A stretch of 64,000 nucleotides of DNA from Guillardia theta CCMP2712 (lineage: Eukaryota > Cryptophyceae > Pyrenomonadales > Geminigeraceae). The notes under the pieces are model-generated. The model had not been told where the DNA came from, searched no databases, and saw only the letters and a program-made list of their open reading frames with translations. The DNA lies in assembly GCF_000315625.1 (NCBI RefSeq), contig NW_005434626.1, positions 198,620 through 262,619 of the forward strand, written 5' to 3'. The position numbers and the translations under genes are program-made. This document shows, piece by piece, positions 49,560-60,051 of this stretch (positions are counted from its first letter, which is position 1; each line of letters begins with the position of its first letter).

Positions 49560-50389
49560 TCATATCGCAATCTTTACCTCATGGTACCATATCCTCGACT
49601 GATGTGAGTGACCGAAAACAATGACATCGAGTCTGTGCGCATTCACAACCTCTTGGGCGTTGGCTGGGTCGCCGGTGATATCTTGCAGTCTTTCTGCAAC
49701 GAATTCGTCTGTGGACTTGCAATCATGAAGATTCTCCTGTCGATTCCGGCTCTCCTTGTCAAATGTGTAACTGGAACAAGGCTCAGCACCTTGCGTCTCT
49801 TTCCCTGCTTCTTTGGGGAATCCACAGATATGTAGAAGCAGCGCAGAAGATGCCCCAGGCAACCCTTGCCTGACCGAGTAGAGGGGAAAGTCGAGAGTGA
49901 AATCTAGCGGGGTGTTGGTAGAAAATCCTTTCTGACCTGAGAAAACAAAACGTATGTGAGGGATGAATCGCGTGTGGATTGTTACAATCAAAATGCATCG
50001 GAAGTGCTCACACCTCGTATTCCTCCAGCGAAAGTGTCTACATTTCCACGAACCATGCAAGTTACAGGAGCAATGTTATTCAGCTCCTTGAGGACATCCC
50101 ATGCTGATTGATAACTGCCATTCTTGCCAGCATGGTCACCGCCATGCCAAATCTCATGTACACCATCGAAGATATCTCTAAGTCTTGCATCGAAGCAGCC
50201 ATGTGTATCGCTGACGATTCCGACTTTGATGTAAGCTTGTGACGAACAGCACCGGCTTCGCATGCTGTGAAGCTCCATGAAACCCTCAGATCTCTCTTGG
50301 TCTCTCTCATGAACCACTGCTCTTCGTCTCTTGCCCTTGTCTCTTTCCGTTCGACTGCCTTCCATGGATCCTCGCTTCCCGTCCACCAT
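49560..50389 (-). CDS. Calcineurin-like metallophosphoesterase (YfcE/MJ0936 type)
   Basis: Exon 1 (50389-50014) and exon 2 (49936-49560) join in phase 1, 250 residues. After a basic N-terminal stretch comes VGIVSDTHG (metal ligands Asp and His), IWHGGDHAG (GD motif), then MVRGNVDTF (the GN-x-D motif). Near the C-terminus, DVIVFGHSHQS provides the GHSH motif. These are the ordered metal-binding motifs of small metallophosphoesterases such as YfcE or Vps29. The usual GHG-like motif between them is not obvious; the middle region (about 100 residues) is unusual and could hide another intron. Substrate unknown; a phosphodiesterase is likely. The GTG-containing frame upstream runs into a minisatellite and is not counted. 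Confidence 0.75.
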
Positions 50390-50499
50390 CACACCACCGC
50401 AGGTAGGACTACCCGGCACTTGGCCCAACAAGTACCCCACCCTGGCTGTAGCCAACAAAATGATTCCAGGGACGAAAAGAACACTTGACCCACGAGTCG

Positions 50500-50708
50500 G
50501 CAAGAGCAGCAGGAAAGAGACAAGAAAGCGCAGGTAGAGCAGCAGAAAAGAGACAAGAAAGCGCAGGTAGAGCAGCAGGAAAGAGACAAGAAAGCGCAGG
50601 TAGAGAAGCAGGCAAGAGACGAGAAAGCGCAGGTAGAGCAGCAGGAAAGAGACAAGAAAGCGCAGGTAGAGCAGCAGGAAAGAGACAAGAAAGCGCAGGT
50701 AGAGCAGC
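50500..50708. repeat. 33-bp minisatellite, about six copies
   Basis: About six 33-bp units (AGCAGCAGGAAAGAGACAAG followed by AAAGCGCAGGTAG). One plus-strand frame encodes an 11-residue repeat QQERDKKAQVE, ending EQRHTDELKS and stop, with no start codon; the period keeps all frames in register. It lies upstream of the phosphoesterase start. Confidence 0.85.
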
Positions 50709-50899
50709 GACACACGGACGAGCTCAAGAGCTGAACCTTGACAGGTGATACTCGTGATACATGCACCAGACATCCGAGTTTCAGCGTTACACTGCGTATC
50801 AGGTGGAAAGCTGGTTTGAACGCTGGGTAAAGATCAAATCTTGCAATCTATTCCTTTCTGTTTCGATGAACATGCTTGTTTTGTTCCACTTTGCTGCAT

Positions 50900-51187
50900 A
50901 TGCCATCTGATCTCTACACGAGAATTAGTTTGGTGGCCGTAAAGCTTTCAGTGGGAGGAGTCATTGCCGGCTCAGTTGGGTTTCATGTGGCCCATCGGAA
51001 ATTTCATTTGTACTACTTTCACTCTGCAGAGCAATGCCGTATTCTTGAATGCAACAGCCAGACGTCAGTCAGGACTAGAGACAGCTGGTATATGGAATGC
51101 TGGAGGACGAACTCTATAAAACTCAGTCTGCCGAATGGCTTTCAAAGCTCACTTTTTCAAATTATGACCAAAGCATAGAAAAAAAAC
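50900..51187 (+). CDS. Putative small membrane protein, exon borders uncertain
   Basis: From the ATG at 50900, codons read PSDLYTRISLVAVKL then SVGGVIAGSVGFHVAHRKFH, a single transmembrane helix like those of small mitochondrial proteins. A second coding-like block in another frame from about 51088 (LVYGMLEDELYKTQSAEWLS) follows an AGACAG acceptor. How the two join was not resolved. No family was recognised. Confidence 0.3.
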
Positions 51188-51298
51188 AGAGGCCTATGAA
51201 AAATTGGTTTATTCCGTTGAACCAAAAGCAAACAAGCAACTTATGTACAGGATACTGTGTAGATTACAACACCAGAGTACATGCCGAATGAGTTTGAC

Positions 51299-51536
51299 TC
51301 ACAACTCTGGTCGAACGTATTCGAACTCCAGCATCTCTTCTTCCTCTTCCTTCTTGACTGGGAAAATTTTGTAAACTGCTATTCCCGATATGAACGAGAG
51401 GCCTATGGCTGAAAAGATCATGACGGCGCCGGGGGCGAGTAGAACTGGAATCATCTTTGTAGAAACCACGTAGTGTAGATTTTTGAGTTTCACTCCTTGA
51501 TCTCTTTGGCACTTTGCGTTGGGCGATGTGTATCCT
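51299..51536 (-). CDS. Putative small single-pass membrane protein, terminal exon
   Basis: A minus-strand exon after a TGCTCAG acceptor encodes about 79 residues: GYTSPNAKCQRDQGVKLKNL, then a hydrophobic helix (GAVMIFSAIGLSFISGIAVY) and an acidic tail (KKEEEEEMLEFEYVRPEL, stop at 51299). The N-terminal exon was not found; a GTG-starting extension upstream looks like an intron donor (GTGAGC). Family unknown. Confidence 0.45.
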
Positions 51537-51649
51537 CTGAGCAGATCAGCACAAACGTGACTATTGATGTCTACTACTCTCTTGCTCACTTTGACTTCGA
51601 TCTCGTTTCCTTCTCACTATTACACTCTTCCAGTTGGTTTCCTGTTTCC

Positions 51650-52215
51650 CTGTTGTTTGTTTTTATCCACTATCCACCCTACCCCTTTCATCCACAATCA
51701 AACTACACACACTGCACATGCTGATGACATACTGTTGTCTACTACATCCAAGGTACACTGTTTTATATGTATTTCACTATGTAAAAGTTGTATAACTGCT
51801 ACCATACCTCTCCAAAGCCTTCCATGTATCCCACCCCTACCCTATCTGGCTATAACCCCACCCCCTGTGCACACCCGGCCTCCCTTCTTCGGTCAGCAGT
51901 ACAAGCCTCCCATTTCTATGAGGATACCCCTACTTTATATTAGAAAATAGGGGGTACGGTATACTGGATACGCCTCCCCACAGGATCAAACACAACGAAA
52001 AATACTTGTACGTTTATAAGCATATATTTTGAGCGACTGGTACAAACTAGTTGAGCTGGATCAGCACCACTACGTATCATTGAATTTGTACTATACTTGT
52101 AGTACCTGTAGTACTGTATATAATTTTAAAAAATCCGTATTAATTAAAAAAGATGAGCGGCGCCAGCCGGGGCCGGTCGAGCCTGACGTCACCCGGTACA
52201 CCAGCTAGCCGCTTA
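51650..52215. repeat. TACCCC-rich patch plus short GC-rich block
   Basis: 51650-51970 is rich in TACCCC/CCCCACC words, 51970-52150 is AT-rich, and 52155-52200 is a short GC-rich stretch. It is the spacer upstream of the fibrillin gene. Confidence 0.45.
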
Positions 52216-52241
52216 TTTCGTAAGGCGCAATCTGAGGCGCA

Positions 52242-53605
52242 ATGGTGGCGACGGGGCTGTGGGTCGTCATGGCTGTGAGTCTAGCGATGAGGGAAGGAGA
52301 AGCCTTCTTGCTGTCGACTTCGCCTTCTACTCATCGACGTGTAGATGTTCTCACTTCAAGTCGCATGTATCCTTCAATTGATTTTCAAGTTTCTCCTCTT
52401 ACGCTAGGAGATCGCAAGCGCTTTACTACTCTGACCCGTCTTTCTATGCAAGAGGATAAAGATGCTGCCACGGGGTTTTCAGAGGAGAGCTTTACTGTAT
52501 CAATTCAGGACGAAGTGGACGACGATAATGTTGTATTGAAACTGCCAAACCCCGATCCCAAAAAGGATGTACAATCGCTTCAACTTCGCTTGTTCAAGGC
52601 ATGCTGTGGTCTGGACCGTGGGGCGGCAGCGGGTGACAGTGAGCGAAGGACTGTGTTCGATGTAGTCAACAGTCTTGAAGACCTCATCACAGATGGACGA
52701 GAGTTCGAAGTAATCCACCTCCTGTCTCATTTGTGTTTCATTCACATTAATGCCCGGTATGATTGCAGGAGGACGGACTCTGGAGGCTGATTTTTTCTTC
52801 GGCCTTGTCAGCTGGGAGTGGTAGTGGAGGAGGAGCAGGAAGGAATTCTCTCCCAATCTTCCAGACTCCTGATACTGCCAGACTCTCCCTGGGTCCGGGA
52901 TCCACAGTCGGACAGGTACCAGGGCAGCTGCCTGTTGTCCTAGTGTTCTAGTTTCGTGACAGGCGTGCTTCGAAAGGTGTACCAGAGGGTGCAGAGGAGG
53001 AAGAAGAGCCTTGACAACATCGTTGAGTTTGTGTTCCGTGCGCCACTCGTTTCTGCTGTAAGATTGTCTTGCGAAAAAGACATGCTTCACTTGTGAGGCT
53101 CTTGGCAGCTGCAGATCAAGACTGTCTTGAATCTCAACCACAGACTTGAATCCGAGGGCAACAACAAGCACAAGATCATTCTACGGAATGTCACGGCAAG
53201 AGCAGCTCGTCTGCAGGAGGAGCAGGGAGGGACTGACGGGCTCCACCACGTCAGGTGCGCAATCCAGGAGGACCGATCCGAACGCTTGGGTTGAAACCTC
53301 TCTCACTGCCCGTGATTGAGAGCATCAGCGAGCAGGTGCGAGAGAGGCGCTCTTGTTTGCTTCATTCTCATCCTCATCCTTATCCCTATCCCCCTTCTCG
53401 GCCTTTCTCTCTTCCACCCTCCTCCTCTTTCCTCTTACCTCATCATCATCATCATCATCCCTCCTCCTCCTTATCCCTCCTCCTGCTGCACCTTCCTGAG
53501 CTTGACATGCAGGGAGCTGGCGTGTTTGAGACGACGTACTGTGACGACATGCTACGAATCACTCGCGGCGATAGAGGGGAGCTGAGGATATTTTGTAAAG
53601 AATAG
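52242..53605 (+). CDS. Plastid lipid-associated protein (PAP/fibrillin) with bipartite plastid leader
   Basis: Six exons (52242-52709, 52769-52915, 52977-53057, 53115-53208, 53268-53335, 53513-53605) join in phase and give 316 residues. The leader is a signal peptide (GLWVVMAVSLA) followed by GEAFLLSTS, that is A|F at the predicted cleavage and then a Ser/Thr/Arg-rich, acid-poor stretch. This bipartite signal is typical of secondary red plastids. The PAP domain shows LFKACCGLDRG, DGLWRLIFSS, TVGQVYQRVQ, IRTLGLKPLSLP and the closing FETTYCDDMLRITRGDRGEL. Fibrillins bind lipids in plastoglobules and thylakoids and are linked to stress protection and quinone metabolism. This is the strongest evidence in the window for a photosynthetic host. 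Confidence 0.9.
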
Positions 53606-53619
53606 AGTGTATGACGAGG

Positions 53620-54600
53620 GATCGAGATCTTTCCATTGGTTTCACCTGATTTGACTGCTGGATCCGTGAAGGATGGCGGGTGCAGGTGGTACAACACGGA
53701 GGAGTGATATGGCTGGTTATGCAGTCAAGTGCCGTTGCCAAGCGCGAACTTTCAGCTTCGTTGGGAGTTAGATATATGTTTTGAAGAGTCGTATTCATCG
53801 ACAAAGATCTTAGCTTTCAGATCATCTTCATCGAATGGATCTCCCTCCCTATCTTGTATATCATTCTTGACCTGACCTCTTTCTCCTGGCATCTTGGATC
53901 GACTTTTGTACACAGCACACTGAGATCACTCCATATATGGCAAGGCTGAAATGCCCCCGTCTCATCCTCAATCGAAAGATGTGCGTCTGTTTGCATGAAC
54001 ACCAACATAGTCAGCTCAACCATGCTTTTTGACCTTTCTTCTCCTGAATCACTTGAATTGCTCCTCCTCCTCTCGTTCCATCCCTCCCTCCCTCCTTCGC
54101 CCCCCCTTCCCTCTCCATTCTCTCCCTCCCTTCCTCCTCTCCCTTTCCTGCCCCTCAATCACGGACGCATAGCGCGTCTAAAAGTTGAAGGGTTCCTACC
54201 CAGGTTCCTACCGTCCTGTCAGGGATGAGGGGTCCGATCGGAAGGAGCGCAAGCAGGGGTGGTATTATGGTCGGCTCCACGGGTGGTACATACGGGAGGC
54301 TCAAGGCCGAAGCAGGAGTCAGGATCAGTGAAATGAGATGAAGATGAGAGGAGGGGAGAGGAGGAGAGAGGAGGGGAGAGGAGGGGAGAGGAGGGGAGAG
54401 GAGGAGAGAGGAGGAGAGAGGAGGGGAGAGGATTGCGGGGAAGGGAAGTCATGAGGTGGAATAGAAGGTAGGATAAGACACAGATTCGAGCGATTTAAAT
54501 ACCAAATGATCCACAAGCTCCGCGCTGGAGCATGCATGAACGTTAGAGATATTGATTGTGCTGGCTCTTCCGAGCTGTTTCCTGCTCTTGATCCTGCTGA
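53620..54600. other. Intergenic region with purine/pyrimidine minisatellite
   Basis: 54055-54150 is a CTCCCT-rich tract and 54345-54432 a GAGGGGAGAGGAGGAGAGA minisatellite. Nothing coding could be supported. Confidence 0.6.
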
Positions 54601-54614
54601 TCAGATCTGTCTAG

Positions 54615-56247
54615 ATGAGCGATGACGAGGCTGTCAAGACGTCTCGGGGTAGGAACGTGAAAGCTATCCGCGATGAGCTCGAGAAAAGAAGCAGAGAGAG
54701 CGGAGGAAACCTTCCCAGTCCCCTCTGGCCGTACTCATCAAACTCGGGCTCGTTCATACGGAGAAGTATATCAGAACAAGAAGAGAAATCAAAGGGAGGG
54801 GATGAGCACTCAGAGCCATCTCAAAGAAACCTCTTCCACAAGGATGCAGATGACCTACAGCAACCTTCCCTCGAAGCTCCGCACGTGGACAACTCTGAGG
54901 ACAAAAATTACATGGAGCTGGAGCAACGAAATGAGCAATTAAGTACAGAAAGACGAGAGCTTCAGGGCAGATTGACTCAAGCTCAAGTTGACATGGACAA
55001 GCTGAAAAATCAACAGGCCGTGAACGATCACAATTCAAATACCGGAGGCAACAATTCTTCTTTGATTCAGGAGCTAGAAAGAAAAGACAAGGAGATTTCG
55101 GACTTGAAAGAGATGGTGAGACAGATGTTGAATGAGAGGAAGAAGGAAAGAGAAAACAATCAAAACAAGCACGATCAAGGTCGAGATAGTAGTCAGAGCA
55201 ATCATACCGTCCATCAACTAGAATCAGACAAAAAAGGTACACAGCCATGATTGTTTGGCTCTTTACCGACTGATAATGATTACAAGACAAGCAACAGCTG
55301 TTGAAACAACTCCAAGAAGCGCAAGAGGAGCTTGCGATGCTCAAGGTGAGCACAAGTAAAGCCACATATCACTTCCATCCACAACATTGACAATCGCCCT
55401 CCATTGCTTTCACTCCGGAAATATTTTGCGATTTGGATTTTAAATGTTGTTTGACTTACACACAATCACCAGAGCCAGGCTCCAAATCAAGTTTCACCGC
55501 CCAAGCAAAGTGCAATGGTAAGAGATGTAACTTGCACGTGCTCTCTTCATCGCCATCTTTCTGCAGGACTTCAGCTCAAAATCGTACAAGGCGGCATCAG
55601 GTCACTTTGTGAAAGAGATCCATCGGTTGGAAGGCCTTCTACATCAACAGAGCAAGACCATCGTCGAGCTGAGGTGCTGCCATCTTGTCTTCATTGCTTG
55701 TGCCCGACACGTGCAAACCAGCGGGAGAGGAAGGGACCGCAGCATGCTCGATATCCTGAGCAAGAAGATCATGCAGCTCGAGCCCTCCGCTGCTGCCGTC
55801 AAGGACCTCCAGACCTTCTTGCTGACCCTTCAAGGTCATGGCCGTTGTCTTGAAGATTTCTCAGCTCTTACGCCTCTTTCAGACCCTCCACCATCGCCTC
55901 CCTCGGCAACGACAAACGGCTTCCCCAGCAACAGACCAGCAAACCAGGAGGTCGCCAGCCCAGCAAGTTCTCGTCCCTACAGCGAGCACGTGACGTACCG
56001 CAGCTTCACCGAGGGGCTTGACAGACCCTACCGCATCACCTCCAGCTTCTCTCCCAGCTCTCGCCCCTCCCCTCTTCCCCCATCAACCACAAGGAGCCAC
56101 AGCGAAGTCTACAGGGTGATGGATTATGGGAGAACAGCTACGGAGAGTTCACAGCGGATGGACGTGAAAGCGAGAGAAGCGTTTGAGCCTGGCAAACAAG
56201 CGCGTGCCGTACACTTTGATGAAGAGGTGTACTTGCTAAGCGTGTGA
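54615..56247 (+). CDS. Coiled-coil protein with Ser/Pro-rich C-terminus
   Basis: Exons 54615-55236, 55287-55345, 55473-55517 and 55567-56247 join in phase; a further 48-bp intron near 55672-55720 is likely, giving about 450 residues. The first 100 residues are polar (SRGRNVKAIRDELEKRSRES). A long coiled coil follows (LEQRNEQLSTERRELQGRLT, ELERKDKEISDLKEMV, KQQLLKQLQEAQEELAMLK), then helices (EIHRLEGLLHQQSKTIVEL, LDILSKKIMQLE). The tail is rich in Ser/Pro and ends HFDEEVYLLSV. Likely cytoskeletal or centrosomal scaffolding, an inference from architecture only. The stop lies 170 bp from that of the next, convergent gene. Confidence 0.65.
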
Positions 56248-56416
56248 ATGAAGCATGGGCTCGTGTTTCAGTTTTGAAACTTATTGATCCACCAAGTCCA
56301 CTGCAACAGGCATCAGCTCAAAGGGAGTAGCCAGCAAAGGAGACATCAATCGCTCTTGCGGGAATGAAATCTCAACCATCCTGGCAAGATTCGTAGTCGT
56401 GTCTCCTAACAAGGCA

Positions 56417-58111
56417 TCAACAAGGCTCCTGACTCGTAGTGTTCTTTCCGAGAGACGCTAACAGCGACTGTCGCAACTCCGAGTCTGACTTGCTTGTATG
56501 CATGCGCAGCCTCACTTCAACAAGGTGCGTCTGCTTGTCCAGCTGCAAGTCAGCAGCCTCGTCTTTCCTTCGTTCTTCAAGAACCTCCACCACTTTGTTG
56601 GGGTTGGCGTACACAACTTTGACACTGGGGAGACTTCGAGTACTTGACCGCGACGACGGGGAGTTCGCCCAGAACGTCGAGAGCGAGCTGTTCAACGAGT
56701 CCATCCGCCTCGTCAAAGACGTCAACCGTTTAACAACTCGCACGGCATGATCCTCCTCCGCCTGCTCCTTCCTCTCGGAGATTCTGGCCTTGATCAGGTC
56801 AGGATCTGCTGTGGTCTTGGCGCGCTCCTCCCATTCTGCCATCGACTTCTTGGAGTCATCCTCGGGATTTCCATTCGCATTGTGTGACGTTTCCCTGCTC
56901 TCTTTGGCCTCCTCCGCAGCCTTACCAGAAGATGCTTTTGGCGAAACATTTCCTGCAAAGTCGAAGTACCATTCTATCCAGTGCCCGATGAAACCGAACT
57001 GATGATCCACATGATCCCAAAACGCTAACGCTGCCCACATGTCAAACAGACGTCGATCTCGTTTGAACTCCGTTACAGCTAGTGGCCATAACGTGAGGTC
57101 CCGCACATCTTGAGAGGTTGGGTCGATGGGAGATTGCACTATGCCGCTCCAGTGCTGAATCTTCCGATCCAATCTCCCCTTGAGGACTGTCACGTCATAG
57201 ACGTCGCTCAGCTCCTTCAGGAGAAGATTGTACACCTGCAGCTCGTACAACAGCAGATGCGCGTAGCTCGGCGATGTCTCATCCCGATTGTAGGGATATG
57301 TGAACATGCCGTAGGTCAGCCACTCCATCACAACGATGGACAGAGCAAAGACATCTTGCGTGACCCATGTTTGATGGTCCGGCTGCTCTTTCAAGACATT
57401 CTCGAGCGCATCTGTCACTTTTTGAGTGTCCGTTAAGTCGCGAGCTTGCAGCTTGAGCTTGTTGAGCTGTTCGTGGGATGCATAACCTACCGTGCAGACA
57501 CCGCTGTGGATGTCGATGATGTTTGTGAGGCCTCCAATGAGAATAATGTTGTCCACTTTGCAATCTCGCCAGTGAATGGCATTGTCATGCATGTACTTGA
57601 GAGCGACTGCCAGCCTGCTGATACCCACAACCATGGAATCTACGTCTCTCGAGGCTCCCCCGACGCCTTCGCTTGCAGCAACCAGCTGCTCTTCAATGTC
57701 GTCCATCAACGGCTTCCCATACGGCATGATTGTGATGATCGCCATGTACGACTCTATCTTGCGGATGTAGTAGGCCTGGATCGGACAGATCCCCAGGGGC
57801 TGTTTCTCCTCCACCAACGAGATCACCCCGTTGGTGCGCGGGTTGGTATCAGGCAAGTTGACCAGCTTGAGGTACGCGGACAGACCCTGCAGCTCCTTCT
57901 GAAACAGGAACTCTTGTCCCCGTCCAGAGGGCGCGACGGTGACTCGTACCACCAAACCACTAGCACCCGGCGCAACGTCTTCGCTCCTGAAGACGTAGGC
58001 GAAAGAACCTTTTGCGAGGGGCGGAGTGGAAGTTTCCTTGATGTCACCAGCTCCATCGAAGTTGTTGAGCATGAAAGTTTGAAGAGCTTCCGCCGTAATA
58101 GCCTCGACCAT
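56417..58111 (-). CDS. Divergent protein kinase-like protein, probable pseudokinase
   Basis: A single-exon gene of 564 residues from the ATG at 58111; the frame is open to a TTG at 58168. It has a kinase-like N-lobe with AKGSFAYVFR as a glycine loop, but the beta-3 lysine position reads VVRVTV (Arg). The catalytic loop is NAIHWRDCKVDNIIL, keeping Asp, Lys and Asn. The DFG position reads IDIHSG, losing Phe and Gly. MPYGKPLMDDI marks the hinge. The C-lobe includes DVFALSIVVMEWLTYG. A tail of about 170 residues is charged (EAKESRETS, KARISERKEQAEED) and Ser-rich. With beta-3 Lys and DFG altered it is probably inactive or atypical. Substrate and pathway unknown. Confidence 0.7.
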   Translation of the reverse strand: MVEAITAEALQTFMLNNFDGAGDIKETSTPPLAKGSFAYVFRSEDVAPGASGLVVRVTVAPSGRGQEFLFQKELQGLSAYLKLVNLPDTNPRTNGVISLVEEKQPLGICPIQAYYIRKIESYMAIITIMPYGKPLMDDIEEQLVAASEGVGGASRDVDSMVVGISRLAVALKYMHDNAIHWRDCKVDNIILIGGLTNIIDIHSGVCTVGYASHEQLNKLKLQARDLTDTQKVTDALENVLKEQPDHQTWVTQDVFALSIVVMEWLTYGMFTYPYNRDETSPSYAHLLLYELQVYNLLLKELSDVYDVTVLKGRLDRKIQHWSGIVQSPIDPTSQDVRDLTLWPLAVTEFKRDRRLFDMWAALAFWDHVDHQFGFIGHWIEWYFDFAGNVSPKASSGKAAEEAKESRETSHNANGNPEDDSKKSMAEWEERAKTTADPDLIKARISERKEQAEEDHAVRVVKRLTSLTRRMDSLNSSLSTFWANSPSSRSSTRSLPSVKVVYANPNKVVEVLEERRKDEAADLQLDKQTHLVEVRLRMHTSKSDSELRQSLLASLGKNTTSQEPC

Positions 58112-58449
58112 GATTGGAGAGGTAGCAGACAGCGTGGGATCGGAAGAATCACAGGATATGTCGGACAAGTTGCCTCTCCTTTCGCGTCAGAGTCAAGAAG
58201 ACTTCATATCACTGACATCCCCCCCTTTCAAGTTCAAGAATTCAGGCCGAACCTGGAAAAGATTGCCAGACAGTTAGAACAGACAAGACTTCAAACTACT
58301 CCACAAACTGTCACCCTTGATGGAGTCATCCCACATTCATTAGTGAAAACAAAACCAACCTGCTGGGTGTTGGCACTTACACGGACGTATTAGACTCACA
58401 TCTAGCTAGTCTACATGCGATCAAAAGGCATGATGACTCGGAATCCTGA

Positions 58450-58840
58450 TGAATAAATGCACTGTCCTCATGTATTCTACCCTTTCACCTTCCAAGAAAC
58501 AAGAGCATGTGACGTTTCCTTATTCTAACTGGATGGTGAATCTTCTTGTCATTTCGCTATCAACGTGATGGTAAGTGTCTCAAACTTCACTCACAGAGTA
58601 CCATTTTCCTCAAACCCATAGATCCTATCGCTATCTCTTCGACCCCTCTCCCGCCCACTCGGATTCCTCACAGATAAAATGACAGGATCGAGAACTACTA
58701 CGTCCTGCGGCATTCGCTTCTGTGCCACAACAAGGGCTCAACTATCTTCATCGTTCTTCTCTTCATTCATGCGTTTATCTTCCTTCAATCTCTCATTGTT
58801 TACCGACGTCTCCCCATGAAACTTCAGCCCTCCTCGCAAA
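58450..58840. other. Spacer, no gene seen
   Basis: No open frame of interest, no repeat and no RNA fold was recognised between the pseudokinase 5' flank and the TACCCC-rich patch. Confidence 0.4.
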
Positions 58841-59280
58841 CATCCCCCGCCATTTCAGGAACACGGACCCCTCACATCGAATGACCAACCCCTATCCATC
58901 CCCACACACTACCCTACCCTACCCTACCCTACCCTACCCTACCCTACCGTAAACATTCCTTTTACCACCCTACCAGTGAATATATTCTTCTGTCACCAAA
59001 TGTATCCCGTCCCATACTACTACCCCTATGTCGACCATCCTACCCCTACCCCTAGCAGTCCAAGTCAAAATCCAAACACCCACCCAAACACACTCATTGG
59101 TACCCACTCCCCCTAATTGGTTCACTACCCCCTCCCTCATGAGTCAACCCAAATATCGGCGCCCACCCGGAAATTCTCTCTTATTACCACCCCTCCTTTC
59201 AAAGAATTTCTACCACCCCACCTCATCTTCTTCACATAAACCCCCACATTTTAAAATCATTTAAACCACCCCCACACAGC
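58840..59280. repeat. TACCCC-rich patch with telomere-like (ACCCT)7
   Basis: Seven perfect ACCCT units (TAGGG on the other strand) run from 58911 to 58945, inside a longer region dense in TACCCC and CACCC. It immediately precedes GC-rich island E. Confidence 0.75.
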
Positions 59281-59299
59281 TGTCCGAGATAACTAATAA

Positions 59300-59760
59300 T
59301 CTCTATCGGCCCGGCCCGGCCGCCCGGCTGCCACTGGCACCGCGGCAGCCGGTCGGGCCATCACAGGCCGGTCACCACTTTTTTCATTTTACTCAAAGTT
59401 AAGTTAAAAATCAGTTACTGTCGCCCAAAGTCGCACAGGCCATACGGCAAGAAGAGAAAAGACAGTGAGAACCAACCGTTGAACCCTCCCCACCCCTCAT
59501 CCTGCCGATCATGGCAGCGGCTCAGTCTCCCAAACTACTAGTAACTGATACCAGCCGGGATACCACTTAGTTAGATGATCGCCCGGACCTACATGCCGGG
59601 GCCCCTCCGATCAGGCTGGTTCACTGAGCCTCGGAGAGGTGCCGGGCTTCCGAGACTCCCGCGCCCCTCGGGCCTGGCAGGAATGCATGCCATCAAGTTG
59701 AGTCGCAAGTCTTCCTACCGTCCGAGTCTAGCCTAGTAGGCCGCGGCTGCCGCATTGCAT
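59300..59760. repeat. GC-rich island E
   Basis: Starts with CGGCCCGGCCCGGCCGCCC. It carries one copy of the shared AT-rich motif (59387-59417) followed by the block seen also at 25280-25380 (GTCGCAC, AGGCCATACGGC, CCCTCATCCTGCCG). This shared order argues for one repeat family. Confidence 0.65.
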
Positions 59761-60051
59761 GCAGACAGTCGTCGACTTGAACAACGGTCAGACTCTGAAG
59801 CGGGATGACTGCATGATCATCGTACTACACTGGCCAGCGGCGCCATCATGATGCACAGGCTGAGAGTCGACTGAGCCTCTGAATGGCACCATGCCACGGA
59901 TGGTGAAGTGATGACAGTGGCGCCGAGGTTTCAGCTCCGAGACTAGCAAGACTCCGATGCCCGGGCCGAAGTGATCGGACAAGTCACAGCGACTTCAGCA
60001 GCAGGTCGTGAACGATCGCCGGTCATCGCGTTCGCCGTGGAAAGTTTGACG

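Noticed and set aside
49988-50773. N-terminal extension of the phosphoesterase through LLLYLRFLVSF repeats
   Set aside because: The hydrophobic repeat is the reverse reading of the 33-bp minisatellite; the ATG at 50389 is a better start.
53817-54158. Gly/Arg/Glu-rich minus-strand frame
   Set aside because: It derives from a CTCCCT simple repeat and has no acceptable start context or motif.
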